This document shows positions 1-9,356 of a stretch of 64,000 nt of DNA, in pieces. Within the stretch, counting starts at the first letter, position 1; each line of letters opens with the position of its first letter. The notes under the pieces were generated by a model. The model was not told the origin of the DNA. It did not search any database and saw nothing but the letters and a program-made list of their open reading frames with translations. The stretch comes from Deltaproteobacteria bacterium YD0425bin50 (GTDB lineage: Bacteria > Desulfobacterota > Desulfobacteria > Desulfobacterales > YD0425bin50), in contig PDZT01000003.1 in the NCBI GenBank assembly GCA_002753105.1, positions 1 through 64,000 of the forward strand. The letters run 5' to 3'. The position numbers and the translations under genes are program-made.

Positions 1-2026
1 CTCCCATTTTTCTGTGTTTTTCTGTGATATCAAAGCCAACGGGTTTTGCACTTCTTGGATATTCACCATCATTCATACCCAGAAGATAAACGACTTTAAA
101 AGGAATACTTCGCATTGGCAACAGTGTACAAAACGTAACGCCAGTTGTAATAAATCCAGACGTAGCGAGTTCATAAGTAAAGCGTTTGGAAAGATAGGTA
201 CTGACCAGTGTGAGAGAAACCTGTTCAGTAAATCCAGAAATATTGCTATAGTCAGCCAATTCGATTAAAATATCACGGATGGTTAAAAATTCATTTTCAT
301 TTTCTGTATCCTGAAGAAAAAAATCATTTAAGAGCTGAGACAAAAGGGATGACCACGCATCAATGGTTCTGGTTTGACGGAGCTTTTCATGAAGTGAAAA
401 CAAATCTTCTAAAAATTTCGCAAAACATCCTAATGTTTTTGCATGATCACCTTCAATTTCTCCATAGGGCAATATTCCTAAAAAAGTACTTTTATCTTCT
501 GCAGGAATCATAGCGTAGCCTAAAAGCATACGTTCAAGACCAAAAAACCATGAATTTTCAAAATATTCAGGCAGGTCAAGATTTTTCCGATAATGACCAT
601 CAATTCCCCATGCAATTTGTGTATCCTGAACCCATGATTTAATCCGCTCAATGTCATTTTCATTGAGGTCAAATTTTTTATGTATCCATTTATATTCAAG
701 AACATTGATGACATCGCGGGTTTTAAATCGTTCTTGATTGAGTGTGAGTAACAAGAGAAACACATGGGCAAGACTATTATGAGTTTGCAGGTTTCTGTCA
801 GCAATAGAATAGGGGATATACATGTTGTCTTGTTCAGGTGTGTCAAATACAGCTTGAATGAGCGGGGCATAGCTGGATACATCAGGCATCATTACTACCA
901 CATCTTTGGGTAGTATTTCTGAATGATGTTCAAACAAATACAAAAGAGTGTCATACAGAACTTCAATTTCGCGGATAGCTGAATGACAGGAATGCAATTG
1001 AACTGATCTGTCATGTTCAGGGATAAATGAACTTGGGTCTATATTATCGAATTCAGCATTGTTCATGGTTCTTTTGTTTAAATTCAGAATATCCGATTGA
1101 ATTTTGGAAAGCAGCGTATCTTCTTCTAGTGATTCAAACAGATCGATATCACCCATATCACCGTATTGATTAATAATTAAACTGAAAAATTCCCTTCCAG
1201 ATTGACCCAACGCAGAAAGCAGACTATTTTCTACATTGAAATATTGGTCTTCATCAGTCATTCCCTGAACAGCAATGCGATCTAATTGTTTAGCTGAATA
1301 AGCAAGTTCCCAATATTCTCTACATGGATTCAGATAGTAAAAATCGACTTGAATTTGATATGAAAGTGCATAAAAAATTTCCATATAATAGGGGGGTAAA
1401 AAAGAAATACCAAAAATTGACACACGCTTTGGTATTCCTTGAATAGGTAAACCCTGTTGAATGTGTTGAATCAATGTAGATTTTAACGCAGCAGAATGGG
1501 GTTGCTGATAGGTTTCTGATAATTGCTGCCAAAGTAACATTTGCCAAGACGAATGAACCCACTCCTGATGATGATTTTCCCCGCGATCCCATTCAAGTAT
1601 CATCTCAGGGCGAAAAATCAGATAGTTATCAAAGGTTTGTGCAATTTTTTGAGCAAGTTGAAAACGGTTAATTTCCGGATTGATTCCTTGAAGATAGTAA
1701 TGAATCGGCTCAAAATCGGGTTTATGAATCATTTCCGGAAGGAGTTTCATGATGTTCCATGTCATGATCTCGATTGAGTAGGGTGTTATTTCATCGAGTG
1801 AAAGGATAGCACGAAACAGTCTATACACAAAGGCTCTTGGAAAAGGATATTCTATATTCGCAGCAATGCTGTTATATCGAGCGATTTCTGTATTTAACCA
1901 TCGTTCCATTCCTTTACTTTGAACAATAATTATTTCTTTTTCAAATGGTGCGAGAATGGATTCGGTTAGGTTTAGGCTGAGTTGTTGAGCAAGTCGTTCA
2001 ATACGATTGCTAGTATAAAGATTCAT
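1..2026 (-). CDS. recC: RecC, exodeoxyribonuclease V gamma subunit (partial, 3' end outside window)
   Basis: I read an open frame on the minus strand from the ATG at 2026 to the window edge, about 675 residues. The start MNLYTSNRIERLAQ, the segment IIVQSKGMERWL and a later LPMRSIPFKVVYLLGMNDG are typical of RecC. RecC is the Chi-recognising, inactive-helicase-fold subunit of RecBCD, which resects and repairs double-strand breaks. The C-terminal part is cut off by the window edge, so presence of recB and recD beyond it cannot be checked. The frame is uninterrupted. An HPt gene ends 31 bases upstream on the same strand, and no strong ribosome site is visible before the ATG. The family call rests on motif recognition by eye and is fairly secure. 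Confidence 0.88.
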   Translation of the reverse strand, partial: MNLYTSNRIERLAQQLSLNLTESILAPFEKEIIIVQSKGMERWLNTEIARYNSIAANIEYPFPRAFVYRLFRAILSLDEITPYSIEIMTWNIMKLLPEMIHKPDFEPIHYYLQGINPEINRFQLAQKIAQTFDNYLIFRPEMILEWDRGENHHQEWVHSSWQMLLWQQLSETYQQPHSAALKSTLIQHIQQGLPIQGIPKRVSIFGISFLPPYYMEIFYALSYQIQVDFYYLNPCREYWELAYSAKQLDRIAVQGMTDEDQYFNVENSLLSALGQSGREFFSLIINQYGDMGDIDLFESLEEDTLLSKIQSDILNLNKRTMNNAEFDNIDPSSFIPEHDRSVQLHSCHSAIREIEVLYDTLLYLFEHHSEILPKDVVVMMPDVSSYAPLIQAVFDTPEQDNMYIPYSIADRNLQTHNSLAHVFLLLLTLNQERFKTRDVINVLEYKWIHKKFDLNENDIERIKSWVQDTQIAWGIDGHYRKNLDLPEYFENSWFFGLERMLLGYAMIPAEDKSTFLGILPYGEIEGDHAKTLGCFAKFLEDLFSLHEKLRQTRTIDAWSSLLSQLLNDFFLQDTENENEFLTIRDILIELADYSNISGFTEQVSLTLVSTYLSKRFTYELATSGFITTGVTFCTLLPMRSIPFKVVYLLGMNDGEYPRSAKPVGFDITEKHRKMG

Positions 2027-2057
2027 CCGATATGCTCAATAAAAGACGAGGAATGAT

Positions 2058-2420
2058 TCAAGATTCATTCATAAATTGGTTCAACTTCATTAAAAGTGTG
2101 TTCAGCAGTTCTGTTAACTCATCAACTGTTTTACCTGCATGAGAAAGATTATTTTTATCTCCCATTTCCTGTAATGAAAAAGCCAGTTCTTTGCCGGAAA
2201 TTGAAAAATAACTGATCATTCCTTTAAAGGCATGTGCAGAATGTTTAAGTTTATCCGCATCCCCATTGTCAATTGAAGTTTGAATATCCTTAATATATTG
2301 GGAATAATTATCTAAAAACATTTGTACAAGTCTGCATGCAAGGGTTCTATTATTATTAACCGCATCTAAAAACATCGCTTGATTGAAAATTTCTTCTTGT
2401 TGAATTGTCTTTTGCATCAT
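2058..2420 (-). CDS. HPt domain phosphotransfer protein
   Basis: This 120-residue protein consists of one histidine phosphotransfer domain. The segment HSAHAFKGMISYF carries the conserved HxxKG-type phosphoacceptor site (the H before AFKG), followed by a helical hairpin ending in LLNTLLMKL. Such proteins relay phosphoryl groups between receiver domains and have no catalytic activity of their own. There is no kinase or receiver next to it; its neighbours are recC and a cNMP-binding protein. The start region is odd: two ATGs are adjacent (2420 and 2417) and the upstream DNA is an AT-rich near-tandem repeat with no Shine-Dalgarno, so translation is probably weak or coupled. Confidence 0.82.
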   Translation of the reverse strand: MMQKTIQQEEIFNQAMFLDAVNNNRTLACRLVQMFLDNYSQYIKDIQTSIDNGDADKLKHSAHAFKGMISYFSISGKELAFSLQEMGDKNNLSHAGKTVDELTELLNTLLMKLNQFMNES

Positions 2421-2456
2421 TCACTATTCACTATTCATTATGCATTATTCATTATT
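2419..2456. repeat. AT-rich imperfect tandem repeat before the HPt gene
   Basis: About five degenerate copies of a 7-8 base unit (TTCACTA / TTCATTA / TGCATTA) run head to tail in the 37-base gap between the cNMP-binding gene and the HPt gene. They occupy the place where the HPt ribosome site should be. Confidence 0.6.
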
Positions 2457-2457
2457 G

Positions 2458-2940
2458 TTATCCAAATCCCGATAAATAGGAGAGTTTAACAAATGCGTTG
2501 TTCATTTTGTCTAACCGGTTGATTAATTTTTCAATAATTCTGTCTTTTAATTTTTCTCGAATTTCAGGAGTCAGTTTTTCAAGAAAGAGTTTATCTACCA
2601 TGATAACGAGTGATTTTTCATTTGAAATCACATTGGACGTTCTTAAGGTATTGGTTAAAAAAGATATTTCACCAAAAATATCACCGGGTTGAATCTGAGC
2701 GATTTCGACTTGTTGATTGCCCATATTCTTGGTTATTGAAACAGAACCTGCCAAAAGAATATAAAATGCATTGTCATTTAAACCTTCTTGAATAATTGTT
2801 TCATCTTTTTCATACATGATAAAATGAGAATGAAATTCAAGAATCCGTTGTTTTTCTGATCGTAAAAAATTATCAAAAAAATCCAGTTGTTTAATAGTCG
2901 TCCATATTTTTTCTAAGTCAATATTTTCAGCAGGTTTCAT
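2458..2940 (-). CDS. Cyclic-nucleotide-binding (CRP-fold) domain protein
   Basis: This 160-residue protein is almost entirely one cNMP-binding beta-barrel. FIMYEKDETIIQEGLNDNAFYILLAGSVSI is the usual first half, and GDIFGEISFLTNTLRTSNVISNE corresponds to the phosphate-binding cassette (GE, then R-T-S/A). A helical tail replaces the helix-turn-helix of CRP, so it is probably a stand-alone ligand sensor rather than a DNA-binding regulator. It sits 37 bases upstream of the HPt gene on the same strand and is probably co-transcribed with it, suggesting a signalling role. Whether it binds cAMP, cGMP or another ligand cannot be read from the sequence. Confidence 0.85.
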   Translation of the reverse strand: MKPAENIDLEKIWTTIKQLDFFDNFLRSEKQRILEFHSHFIMYEKDETIIQEGLNDNAFYILLAGSVSITKNMGNQQVEIAQIQPGDIFGEISFLTNTLRTSNVISNEKSLVIMVDKLFLEKLTPEIREKLKDRIIEKLINRLDKMNNAFVKLSYLSGFG

Positions 2941-2959
2941 TCAGTCATAAATATATTAG

Positions 2960-3000
2960 AACACGCATGATCAAAGATTATAATCCTGATCATACGTGTT
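2960..3000. terminator. Stem-loop downstream of the beta-helix gene
   Basis: The arms AACACGCATGATCA (2960-2973) and TGATCATACGTGTT (2987-3000) pair over 14 bases with one mismatch around a 13-base AT-rich loop. The hairpin lies just after the stop of the minus-strand beta-helix gene. A T-rich tract follows it only on the plus strand, so efficiency as a minus-strand terminator is uncertain. Confidence 0.5.
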
Positions 3001-3017
3001 TATTTTTTATATAGTTT

Positions 3018-4517
3018 TTATTTTATGGTCAATTCACCTTCAAAATTTGTCATATTTCCCCAGAAATTAATGATAGATGGCGACCATACTTTCCAAGAAT
3101 AAGTACCGGGAGTTAACTTTAATTTTGCAAGTGAAAATTGATGTAAATTTTCTCCATAGGCCACACCTTTATTTTTTGAAACTGAGACGTTATGTGTGTC
3201 ATAAATATCTACCCAGTAAAATGTGTCATCTGCCCTGTAATCCCATTGAATCAAATCAGAAGTTGATTTATACGGAAAATAATCCGCTTCATTGAATTGA
3301 TATGCTCCGATGTCTATTGATGCGATGTCGGTACATTCAGAATCCGTTGTTTCGTCGTTTTCAGCATCCGCATCACATGAAGGATTATTTACTTCTACTT
3401 GCATATCAATACATGGAGATTCGGGTTTTAATCTATAATTCCCATTTAGTGGATCAATGAATTGGGGCGGGGCATTGATATTGCCATATCCGACACATCC
3501 ACCTTCTATATCAGAATAAGACGCATTCAGAACAAAACCGCCAATTTCGCTAGGCCGGTCATCCCAGAGAATACTTTGGGTAACATAAGGGCCGGAACCT
3601 TCAGCATACATAGCGCCGCCATCAATACCAGCAATATTTTCGCTAAACGTGCAGTTTTCAAAGACAGATGAAGAACAGGAAACAGAATAGTACAACCCAG
3701 CACCGTATCGACATGCAACATTGGATACAAAAAGGCTATCTTTGGCATATAAGGAAGCGCAACTCGTTACATAATACATCCCCCCACCATCAACAAAAGC
3801 GACATTACTTCGCAATCGGGTGCTGTATAAACTTAACGTTGAACTGGGTAACATGGTTCCATAAATTCCACCACCACTATTACATGCAGTGTTGTTGTTA
3901 ATTGTACAATTGGTTAATATCAATGAGGATATACTGCAAGGCGCAGAATAATGAATTCCGCCGCCATTAAATATTGCCAAGTTGTTGTTCATAATACAAT
4001 TTTCAAACTGTATTAATGGAAATAAAAAAGACGATTTACATGAGTAGTCAATATATACTGCACCACCCTGATTCGCTGAATTATAACTCATGATACAATT
4101 CATAATTTTTGGAGCAGATTGTTCGATCAGCATTGCACCGCCCATATCCACATGTCCATTGATAATGGTAAATCCAGAAATTATTGTTGTATCTCGTTCT
4201 CCAGAATGGAAATAAAATCCACGTCCGTTGTTTTCACAATCAATAATACAGGTTGAAGGCCCATTTTCTGAATGTAATGTGATTTTTTTACCCAATAAAT
4301 CAATATTGGTATTTCCTTTTCCTTTGTATGTCCCACTGTAAACGATTACCACATCACCATCTTTTGCTGCAATGATTGCGGATTGAATTGTTGCATACAT
4401 GTATGGAACACTAATCAGACGAGCATGTACTGTTGATCCTACTACTGAATATGACACACACAAAATCAGTATCAACCAAAACCAATTTTTTTTAACACAT
4501 GATTTCATTTTTCCCAT
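3018..4517 (-). CDS. Secreted right-handed beta-helix protein
   Basis: This 499-residue protein starts with a signal peptide (K-rich start, then FWLILILCVSYSVV, cleavage probably near STVHA). Residues 35-110 resemble the start of pectate-lyase-like beta-helix proteins (ATIQSAIIAAKDGDVVIVYSGTYKG). Residues 110-330 contain repeated coils of the NCI...NN.A...GGGI/GGAM type, as in polymorphic outer-membrane-protein repeats. A segment with SPCIDM and SIDIGAYQF typically ends this domain, and a C-terminal beta domain follows. It is probably a surface or extracellular adhesin-like protein; no enzyme active site is evident. An AAGGA site lies upstream of the ATG at 4517; the next Met (4508) is also possible. 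Confidence 0.8.
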   Translation of the reverse strand: MGKMKSCVKKNWFWLILILCVSYSVVGSTVHARLISVPYMYATIQSAIIAAKDGDVVIVYSGTYKGKGNTNIDLLGKKITLHSENGPSTCIIDCENNGRGFYFHSGERDTTIISGFTIINGHVDMGGAMLIEQSAPKIMNCIMSYNSANQGGAVYIDYSCKSSFLFPLIQFENCIMNNNLAIFNGGGIHYSAPCSISSLILTNCTINNNTACNSGGGIYGTMLPSSTLSLYSTRLRSNVAFVDGGGMYYVTSCASLYAKDSLFVSNVACRYGAGLYYSVSCSSSVFENCTFSENIAGIDGGAMYAEGSGPYVTQSILWDDRPSEIGGFVLNASYSDIEGGCVGYGNINAPPQFIDPLNGNYRLKPESPCIDMQVEVNNPSCDADAENDETTDSECTDIASIDIGAYQFNEADYFPYKSTSDLIQWDYRADDTFYWVDIYDTHNVSVSKNKGVAYGENLHQFSLAKLKLTPGTYSWKVWSPSIINFWGNMTNFEGELTIK

Positions 4518-4742
4518 AATCCGTAATCCTTTCTTAATAATTTGATGCCATAAAATTAAATACTACTAGGTTATTTCTACAGTTACACGTTTTGTATTTT
4601 TGGGTTTAAAAAATGTTTGATGTTTACTTCTGTATTAAATCAATTTTAGCCTTAACACAAGCCATATCATTTGACAAGTATATAACATATACATATACAC
4701 TAACTCTTAAACTTTTTATTCCATCGCAAGGAGGACGATTAA

Positions 4743-4790
4743 ATGCGTAACTTCTTATTTTTTATTTACTTTTTTTTCATCATGCGGTAA
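4743..4790 (+). pseudogene. Relic of a lipoprotein signal peptide, frameshifted in a T8 run
   Basis: A perfect AAGGAGG (4728-4734) stands eight bases before the ATG at 4743. The peptide is only 15 residues, a short charged start and a hydrophobic stretch, ending at TAA. Removing one T from the T8 run near 4776 would give ...FFSSCGNAFDH, a lipobox-like SSC, before another early stop near 4803. I infer a decayed lipoprotein gene truncated by the insertion of the downstream palindromic repeat. It could also be a tiny real peptide or a phase-variable leader. Confidence 0.4.
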
Positions 4791-4822
4791 TGCCTTTGAT
4801 CACTAAATTTGATACAGAGATA

Positions 4823-4932
4823 TTTACAGACTTTCAGATAATTAATTACACAAGGCTAGAGGGAGGAGATAATACATTTTAGTATATCTCTGACTGATAA
4901 CGCAGTGAAATTATTTATCTGAAAATCTATAT
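4823..4932. repeat. Family A palindromic element, copy 1
   Basis: This is a roughly 110-base element with terminal inverted repeats related to TATAGACTTTCAGATAA. The inner part reads CAAGGCTAGAGGGAGGAGATA on the left and a matching TATCTCTGACTGATAACGCAGTG on the right. It closely matches the copy at 30292-30397, with more diverged ends. It carries no gene, and its right end runs into the ribosome-binding region of the next gene. The rest of 4518-4930, apart from the lipoprotein relic, shows no recognisable feature. Confidence 0.8.
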
Positions 4933-4948
4933 GATATGGAGCGTTACA

Positions 4949-5770
4949 ATGACAGATAATAATCAACCCCCAAAACCCGGAATAGATTTTGACAAGTTAG
5001 ATTTATCTATTTTTGAATCGTTTGGGATGAAAACCAAGCCACAGTTCTCTACAAATGAATCGAACACATCGGCTGAAGATATTATTTTGAATATCCATAA
5101 GCCAAAATCGTCTAGCTTAAAGCTTCCAATAATCATCATTTCTGTGATTATTTTTGTAGCCGTAACTATAGCCATTGTGATTTATAAAACTAAGGATAAT
5201 CCAGCCGATAATCTCAGTGTCCCCGGACTTCTGTGTAAAAATTCAAAGGATTCTGCTGATGCATTACTTGATTCTATGATCGAATTAAGCAGGCTCGCTA
5301 AAGATGACATATCCGTGTCCAAAATAGATGCTGTTTTAGATGTTATTGATAAAGCCCAAGCTAATCTAAAAGAATATGAAAAAAATGTTCAGATATTCGT
5401 TTCAAGTATTTCGAATTATCAACCTAAAGAGCGAGACATAATTTATGATACTTATGTAAAAGTAGCTAAATATTATCTGCTCGATTTTGAAAAAGCCTAT
5501 AATGATGCATTGATTGACTATTTAAAAACATTTAAAAAAGTATTAGAATATCAAAGTCAATACAAAAATGAAATCCAGAATGGGGTTCAGCCTCAACGCT
5601 CCACTTATGAAACATATAATTTTAAACACCAATTTTCAAACAAAACCTACCAAGCTGTGAATAGTAATCGAATCAAACAAATAAAGAAATTTATTAGTGA
5701 AGATCCAGCCCTTGGAGCGTATTTGCCAAGTACCAATGCTCCGACATGGTTTACGTTTCCGAATAGTTAA
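4949..5770 (+). CDS. Single-pass membrane protein of unknown function
   Basis: I do not recognise this 273-residue protein. Residues 1-55 are hydrophilic and disordered-looking, residues 57-78 form one strong transmembrane helix (LPIIIISVIIFVAVTIAIVIY), and the rest is charged and helical, probably periplasmic. I chose the ATG at 4949 because GGAG (4938-4941) lies seven bases before it. The in-frame ATG at 4931 would place the start inside the upstream repeat element and before that ribosome site. It is alone on its strand between a repeat and the amidohydrolase gene, with no functional hint from neighbours. Confidence 0.65.
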   Translation: MTDNNQPPKPGIDFDKLDLSIFESFGMKTKPQFSTNESNTSAEDIILNIHKPKSSSLKLPIIIISVIIFVAVTIAIVIYKTKDNPADNLSVPGLLCKNSKDSADALLDSMIELSRLAKDDISVSKIDAVLDVIDKAQANLKEYEKNVQIFVSSISNYQPKERDIIYDTYVKVAKYYLLDFEKAYNDALIDYLKTFKKVLEYQSQYKNEIQNGVQPQRSTYETYNFKHQFSNKTYQAVNSNRIKQIKKFISEDPALGAYLPSTNAPTWFTFPNS

Positions 5771-5833
5771 TAATCTTTGTTAAGTTTCAAGCTACCTTTT
5801 TTCAAACTACGCTGCATCATGTAATCTCAATTT

Positions 5834-6706
5834 ATGCTTAAGGATCAAAAAAAAAACATGACCATACCCATAATTGATTGTCATACGCATATTTTTCCAA
5901 AAGAAATTCGGGAGAGCCGGGAAAATTATTTAGTTGATGAGCCGGCGTTTAATATACTTTATCATTCTCCAAAATCGAAACTTTGTGGGGCGGCTGAATT
6001 GATTCAAATGATGGATGAACAAGAGATTCAAACATCCATTGTGTTGGGTTTTCCATGGAAAAAAAAAGATACATTTCAGCGTCATAATGATTATCTGTTG
6101 GAATCTGTAATGAAATATAAAGGTCGATTGATTGGGCTTTGCTGTTTTGATTTATGGAACCCTCACGCTGCTGATGAATTAGAACGATGTCTGCAGGCAG
6201 GCCTTTCGGGAGCAGGTGAGCTTGCTTTTTATGATGATTCTTTTGACCAGTATGCTCAAAGCATGCTTCCTCAAATTATGGATATATGCAGAGAAAAAAA
6301 TGTCCCAATGATGTTGCATACCAATGAACCGGTTGGTCATGCATATCATGGAAAAACAAATATGCAATTACCCCATTTGTATAAACTGATTCAGCAGTTT
6401 AAGCAGAACACTATTATTTTAGCACACTGGGGAGGTGGTATATTTTTCTACAATTTAATGAAACGTGACGTGAAAGAAACCTTAAGTAATGTTTATTTGG
6501 ATACAGCCGCATCGCCTTATTTGTACGATCCCTCAATATATGCCTGCGCAATTCAAGTTTTTGGAAGTCAAAAAATTCTTTTCGGCAGTGATTATCCCTT
6601 GATAAAACCCAAACGGTATGTTCAGGAAATGGAGCAGGCAAATCTATCCCAACAGGACTTTATAGCAATATGTTCAGATAATGCCCGAAAGCTATTTAAC
6701 CAATGA
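5834..6706 (+). CDS. Amidohydrolase-2 family metal-dependent hydrolase
   Basis: This 290-residue protein is a TIM-barrel amidohydrolase of the COG2159 type. IIDCHTHIF near the N-terminus gives the HxH metal ligands, and MLHTNEP, ILAHWGGG and ILFGSDYPL provide the later His and Asp ligands. The substrate is unknown; family members include decarboxylases and lactone or ester hydrolases. The barrel begins after residue 10, so the ATG at 5858 is an alternative start; neither has an ideal ribosome site. A small protein gene follows after six bases and is surely co-transcribed. Confidence 0.82.
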   Translation: MLKDQKKNMTIPIIDCHTHIFPKEIRESRENYLVDEPAFNILYHSPKSKLCGAAELIQMMDEQEIQTSIVLGFPWKKKDTFQRHNDYLLESVMKYKGRLIGLCCFDLWNPHAADELERCLQAGLSGAGELAFYDDSFDQYAQSMLPQIMDICREKNVPMMLHTNEPVGHAYHGKTNMQLPHLYKLIQQFKQNTIILAHWGGGIFFYNLMKRDVKETLSNVYLDTAASPYLYDPSIYACAIQVFGSQKILFGSDYPLIKPKRYVQEMEQANLSQQDFIAICSDNARKLFNQ

Positions 6707-6712
6707 GATATT

Positions 6713-6979
6713 ATGCTAGAAAAAGCGAAACAACAAATCAAAGAAGCCGCATTCAGTTTAGGTACTGGAGATCGATTCCGTATTGATCTGGTCAGAAAGC
6801 GTACGGATTTACCCCAAAAAGTTTTTGATAAAACCTTGCGCTATCTCAATGATATCGGTGAAATCGAACTTTATACCGGCGATACAGATGATCTCTCTGA
6901 TCATCAACTCAGTAATCTTCTCTCTAAAAACCAAAAACAATACGTTTTTTTTTCATATGTGTTGGGTAGGGAAGAATAA
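6713..6979 (+). CDS. Small protein, probably winged-helix-like
   Basis: This 88-residue protein starts six bases after the amidohydrolase stop. It has a predicted helix-turn-helix-like arrangement (FRIDLVRKRTDLPQKVFDKTLRYLNDIGEIELY), reminiscent of a small winged helix, but no family is recognised with confidence. It ends one base before the stop codon of the convergent TPR gene, so there is no intergenic space. Confidence 0.6.
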   Translation: MLEKAKQQIKEAAFSLGTGDRFRIDLVRKRTDLPQKVFDKTLRYLNDIGEIELYTGDTDDLSDHQLSNLLSKNQKQYVFFSYVLGREE

Positions 6980-9094
6980 TTATTCGCCTTCTCGTTTCAA
7001 TTGATCTAAATTTTTTTTGGCGTTCTGATTTTCTGGCCATAAAGCAATAGATCGAAGTAAGACTTCTTTTGCTTTATCTTTTTGCTGAAGCTCAAGATGA
7101 CATATCGCTAAATTGTTGAGTATTCGTGACAAAATATGAGAGTTCCCTTTGGACAAATCTATGGATTCGGATAGGTTGAACGCTTCCTCAAATTGTTTTT
7201 GTTCAATTAAAATAGAAGTTAAATTCAATACAGCCATAGATGCAGTCTTGTCTTTCTCAATACATTTTTCAAAATACATTTTGGCTTCATTAAGTTTCCC
7301 TAACCTTCGTAATACATAGCCCTTGTCATTTAACCTTTCAGTATCATTTGAATCAAACAGATGCTTTTCAAATCCCTCATTGAGTTTGTCCAATGCTTGC
7401 TGATCTTGTTTATCTTGAATGAGTGCCTGAATGAGCGCGAGTAAATCCCGGGAATTTAAAGGTTCACGGTAATATGCTTGGGTAAATGCGTTGACCGCTT
7501 CTGAATATTGTCCTTTGGCAGTGGTTAATCTGCCGTATAAATAATATCCGCCATCAAATTCAGGCATGTCAGAACAAAGCTGCTTTGCAATTGTTTCTAC
7601 TGCTTGAAAATCACTCTCACCCATCAACACCAATCCTTTGACCAGCAGATATTCTTTATGAAGCTTGGCATCATACTGCACACGATCTAAGTATGATTTG
7701 GCCTCATTCAGTTGATTTCTGTCTAAAGCCACAATAGCTAAACCTAAATAAGTTAAGGTTGAAGGTGCAATGGAAAGCGCTTTATGAAAAACTTCAGCAG
7801 CTTCTTGTTGACGATTTGCTTTCAGCAGGCTCATTCCAAAATTGGTTTGCGCTCGGGAACATGAGGGATTTACTTGAACATTATGTTTCCAAAATTCCAT
7901 TTCAGATAACCAATAATGAATTTCTGACTGGGTTTTGAATCCTAACAGGCAGGTACCTATACAGCAAACAAAAGCAGCAATCCGTAATATACGCAAATGA
8001 TATTTTGTCAAATAGACGATAATACCGATGATTGAAATCCATAAGCCAACGATAGGAAGATATAAATAATGTAATGCGAACCGCTCAACATGCGGAATGA
8101 TATTGCTCATGGGTAACATAATCATCAGGTAAAACAGCCAGCCAAAAGCAATCTGACGTAATCCATTTTGTCTTTTATCATTAGAATCCAGAAGAATATA
8201 CATAGAAATACCAGACAATAGAAAAACCGAGCACAACGATAACCATGCATGAATATCAGAGACATTGATCAATGGAATAGCATGATAACTATAATCTGCA
8301 GCAAGGTTTATAGGAAAAAAAACCACAGAAATATAGTTAAGTAAAAGCACGCTCACGTTTAACAGATGTGTCCAAAAATTTCCGCCCATAAATCCAGCCT
8401 GTAATACTGGATAGGCTTGGCCTAATAAATGAATCCATAACCCGATAAGCAGGATCATCATGAAAGTCAAAACAATGAATTTGCCTTTTTTGATGTGTAT
8501 TGAATGTTGGGGTATCGTGTTGTACTGCCAAATCATCAGGATGCCTCCCATTAAAGGAAGTGTTATCCCAGATTCTTTTGATGACATAGACAAGGCTGTA
8601 AACAGAACAAGCATGATCCATCTGTGATTCGTGGATAAGATAAATACAAGTAATCCAGATAAATAAAAAAATGAATATAAAAGATCGCGTCTGCCAGAAA
8701 TATATACAACGGATTCGATTTGTACTGGATGAATAGCAAAAGCGACAAGTATGCTCATATGAAACAGCCAGTCTGGTGTTGATTTAGGTAAGAAGATTTT
8801 TTGTAAAAGAATATGTAGCAACAGAATATTGATGCTATGATAAATGAGGTTTGCGATATGAAATGTTCTGGGTTCAAAAGCGCCAAATTGAAGATCAATG
8901 AGATAAGATAGATTGCGTAATGGACGGTAACTTGATATCCAGTGAATCGGATTCTTTATAAATGGAGTATTGACGAGAACATGCCAATCATCAAATAAAA
9001 AAGGGCCGTTCATTCCAGACAAAAATACTACATTCGTCAACCAGAGAATCAATAACAGAACAATCGCTTGATAGATGATATACGGCTGTTTCAT
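6980..9094 (-). CDS. Polytopic membrane glycosyltransferase-like protein with C-terminal TPRs
   Basis: This is a 704-residue protein. Residues 1-400 hold about ten transmembrane helices, beginning with IVLLLILWLTNVVFL. A FDDWHVLVNTPFI segment near residue 35 resembles the first-loop acidic motif of GT-C enzymes. Residues 405-700 contain tetratricopeptide repeats (for example LTYLGLAIVALDRNQLNEAKSY). This order matches the TMTC/DUF1736-type O-mannosyltransferase-like family common in environmental bacteria, so a role in protein or surface glycosylation is inferred. It stands alone and is convergent with the small gene at 6713. Confidence 0.75.
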   Translation of the reverse strand: MKQPYIIYQAIVLLLILWLTNVVFLSGMNGPFLFDDWHVLVNTPFIKNPIHWISSYRPLRNLSYLIDLQFGAFEPRTFHIANLIYHSINILLLHILLQKIFLPKSTPDWLFHMSILVAFAIHPVQIESVVYISGRRDLLYSFFYLSGLLVFILSTNHRWIMLVLFTALSMSSKESGITLPLMGGILMIWQYNTIPQHSIHIKKGKFIVLTFMMILLIGLWIHLLGQAYPVLQAGFMGGNFWTHLLNVSVLLLNYISVVFFPINLAADYSYHAIPLINVSDIHAWLSLCSVFLLSGISMYILLDSNDKRQNGLRQIAFGWLFYLMIMLPMSNIIPHVERFALHYLYLPIVGLWISIIGIIVYLTKYHLRILRIAAFVCCIGTCLLGFKTQSEIHYWLSEMEFWKHNVQVNPSCSRAQTNFGMSLLKANRQQEAAEVFHKALSIAPSTLTYLGLAIVALDRNQLNEAKSYLDRVQYDAKLHKEYLLVKGLVLMGESDFQAVETIAKQLCSDMPEFDGGYYLYGRLTTAKGQYSEAVNAFTQAYYREPLNSRDLLALIQALIQDKQDQQALDKLNEGFEKHLFDSNDTERLNDKGYVLRRLGKLNEAKMYFEKCIEKDKTASMAVLNLTSILIEQKQFEEAFNLSESIDLSKGNSHILSRILNNLAICHLELQQKDKAKEVLLRSIALWPENQNAKKNLDQLKREGE

Positions 9095-9225
9095 TTTTCT
9101 TTACTGTATGCGTTTCGGTAAGGAGTAGGTTGTAACTTTATTTTTTTTTATATCATCATAGAAAATTTTTACATGCAATAAATTTGTAAGTGTGGCATGA
9201 ATCATAAAAGTTTTATCAAAAAAAT

Positions 9226-9330
9226 TATAGTTTTTCAGAAAAGAATTTTGGCAAGGCAGCAGGGAGGAAGGTGTATACCTAATACATCGACGACCGATAA
9301 CGCAGCAAAAAACTTTTCTGGAAAGCTATA
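9226..9330. repeat. Family A palindromic element, diverged copy 2
   Basis: The ends TATAGTTTTTCAGAAAAG (9226-9243) and the complement of TATAGCTTTCCAGAAAAG (9313-9330) pair with two mismatches. The middle shares GGAGGA and CGACCGATAACGC with the other family A copies. Relative to copy 3 both arms have changed together (GATAA to GAAAAG), so pairing has been kept. It lies just upstream of the hcp regulatory region; the remaining bases of 9095-9451 hold the palindrome at 9357 and nothing else I can identify. Confidence 0.7.
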
Positions 9331-9356
9331 GTTCGTTATTTTTTTTTTGATGAATC

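Noticed and set aside
2458-2940. FNR/CRP-type transcription factor that might regulate hcp
   Set aside because: The protein ends after the cNMP-binding barrel and a helix; no helix-turn-helix is present.
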